A DNA stretch of 5,073 bases from Methanocorpusculum sp. (lineage in GTDB: Archaea > Halobacteriota > Methanomicrobia > Methanomicrobiales > Methanocorpusculaceae), in the NCBI GenBank assembly GCA_017555685.1, contig JAFZFW010000008.1:1-5073 (forward strand), given 5' to 3'. The position numbers were made by a program, and so were the translations under genes. The notes beneath the pieces are model-generated. The model was not told where the DNA came from. It saw only the letters and a program-made list of their open reading frames with translations, and did not search any database. Position 1 is the stretch's first letter, and each line of letters opens with the position of its first letter. Positions 5,060 to 5,073 of the stretch are shown one piece after another.

Positions 5060-5073
5060 GCCTCACGTTTGGA

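Noticed and set aside
1..5073. CRISPR arrays, tRNA or rRNA genes, insertion sequences, phage or toxin-antitoxin genes
   Set aside because: No regularly spaced repeats, cloverleaf sequences, rRNA-like blocks, transposase frames or terminal repeats were seen by eye on either strand.

Overview
The window looks like chromosomal DNA of an anaerobic euryarchaeon, most likely a methanogen. Three things point there: a four-gene pyruvate:ferredoxin oxidoreductase (POR) with separate subunits, including a small two-[4Fe-4S] ferredoxin subunit; TATA boxes of the archaeal type at the expected distance from gene starts; and strong GGAGG ribosome binding sites only inside the operon. Base composition and codon style (frequent Leu TTA beside CTC, Ala GCA, Phe TTC) fit Methanomicrobiales, perhaps a Methanocorpusculum-like genome. 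That placement is an impression and was not computed.

Layout: 1-173 is a short upstream region holding the operon promoter and possibly the first codons of a divergent gene at the left edge. 174-2963 is a tight + strand operon for beta, alpha, gamma and delta subunits (porB, porA, porC, porD). Every junction overlaps by one or four bases, and each internal gene has GGAGG 7 nt before its ATG. A hairpin with a T-rich tail follows porD. 2964-3127 is intergenic, with a 16-bp dyad and a good TATA box. 3128-3364 encodes a small AT-rich protein with two membrane helices and a zinc ribbon. 3365-3448 is a convergent intergenic stretch with terminator-like signals for both strands. 3449-5029 (- strand) encodes a large MFS exporter of the DHA2 drug:H+ antiporter type. 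Its promoter, with a palindrome overlapping the start codon, reaches the right edge.

The POR genes form one enzyme. In an autotrophic or acetate-assimilating methanogen it mainly runs as pyruvate synthase, joining acetyl-CoA and CO2 with reduced ferredoxin to make pyruvate for biosynthesis. The small membrane protein and the exporter have no evident link to it.

I found no strong sign of a wholly new system. The observations most worth checking are: (1) an apparent internal duplication of about 62 residues in the C-terminal half of the exporter, which would give it 16 rather than 14 membrane segments; (2) a 13-bp palindrome on the exporter's start codon and predicted transcription start; (3) a split between probably leaderless first genes and Shine-Dalgarno-led internal genes; (4) the beta-alpha-gamma-delta subunit order; and (5) the 16-bp dyad ahead of the AT-rich zinc-ribbon membrane gene.
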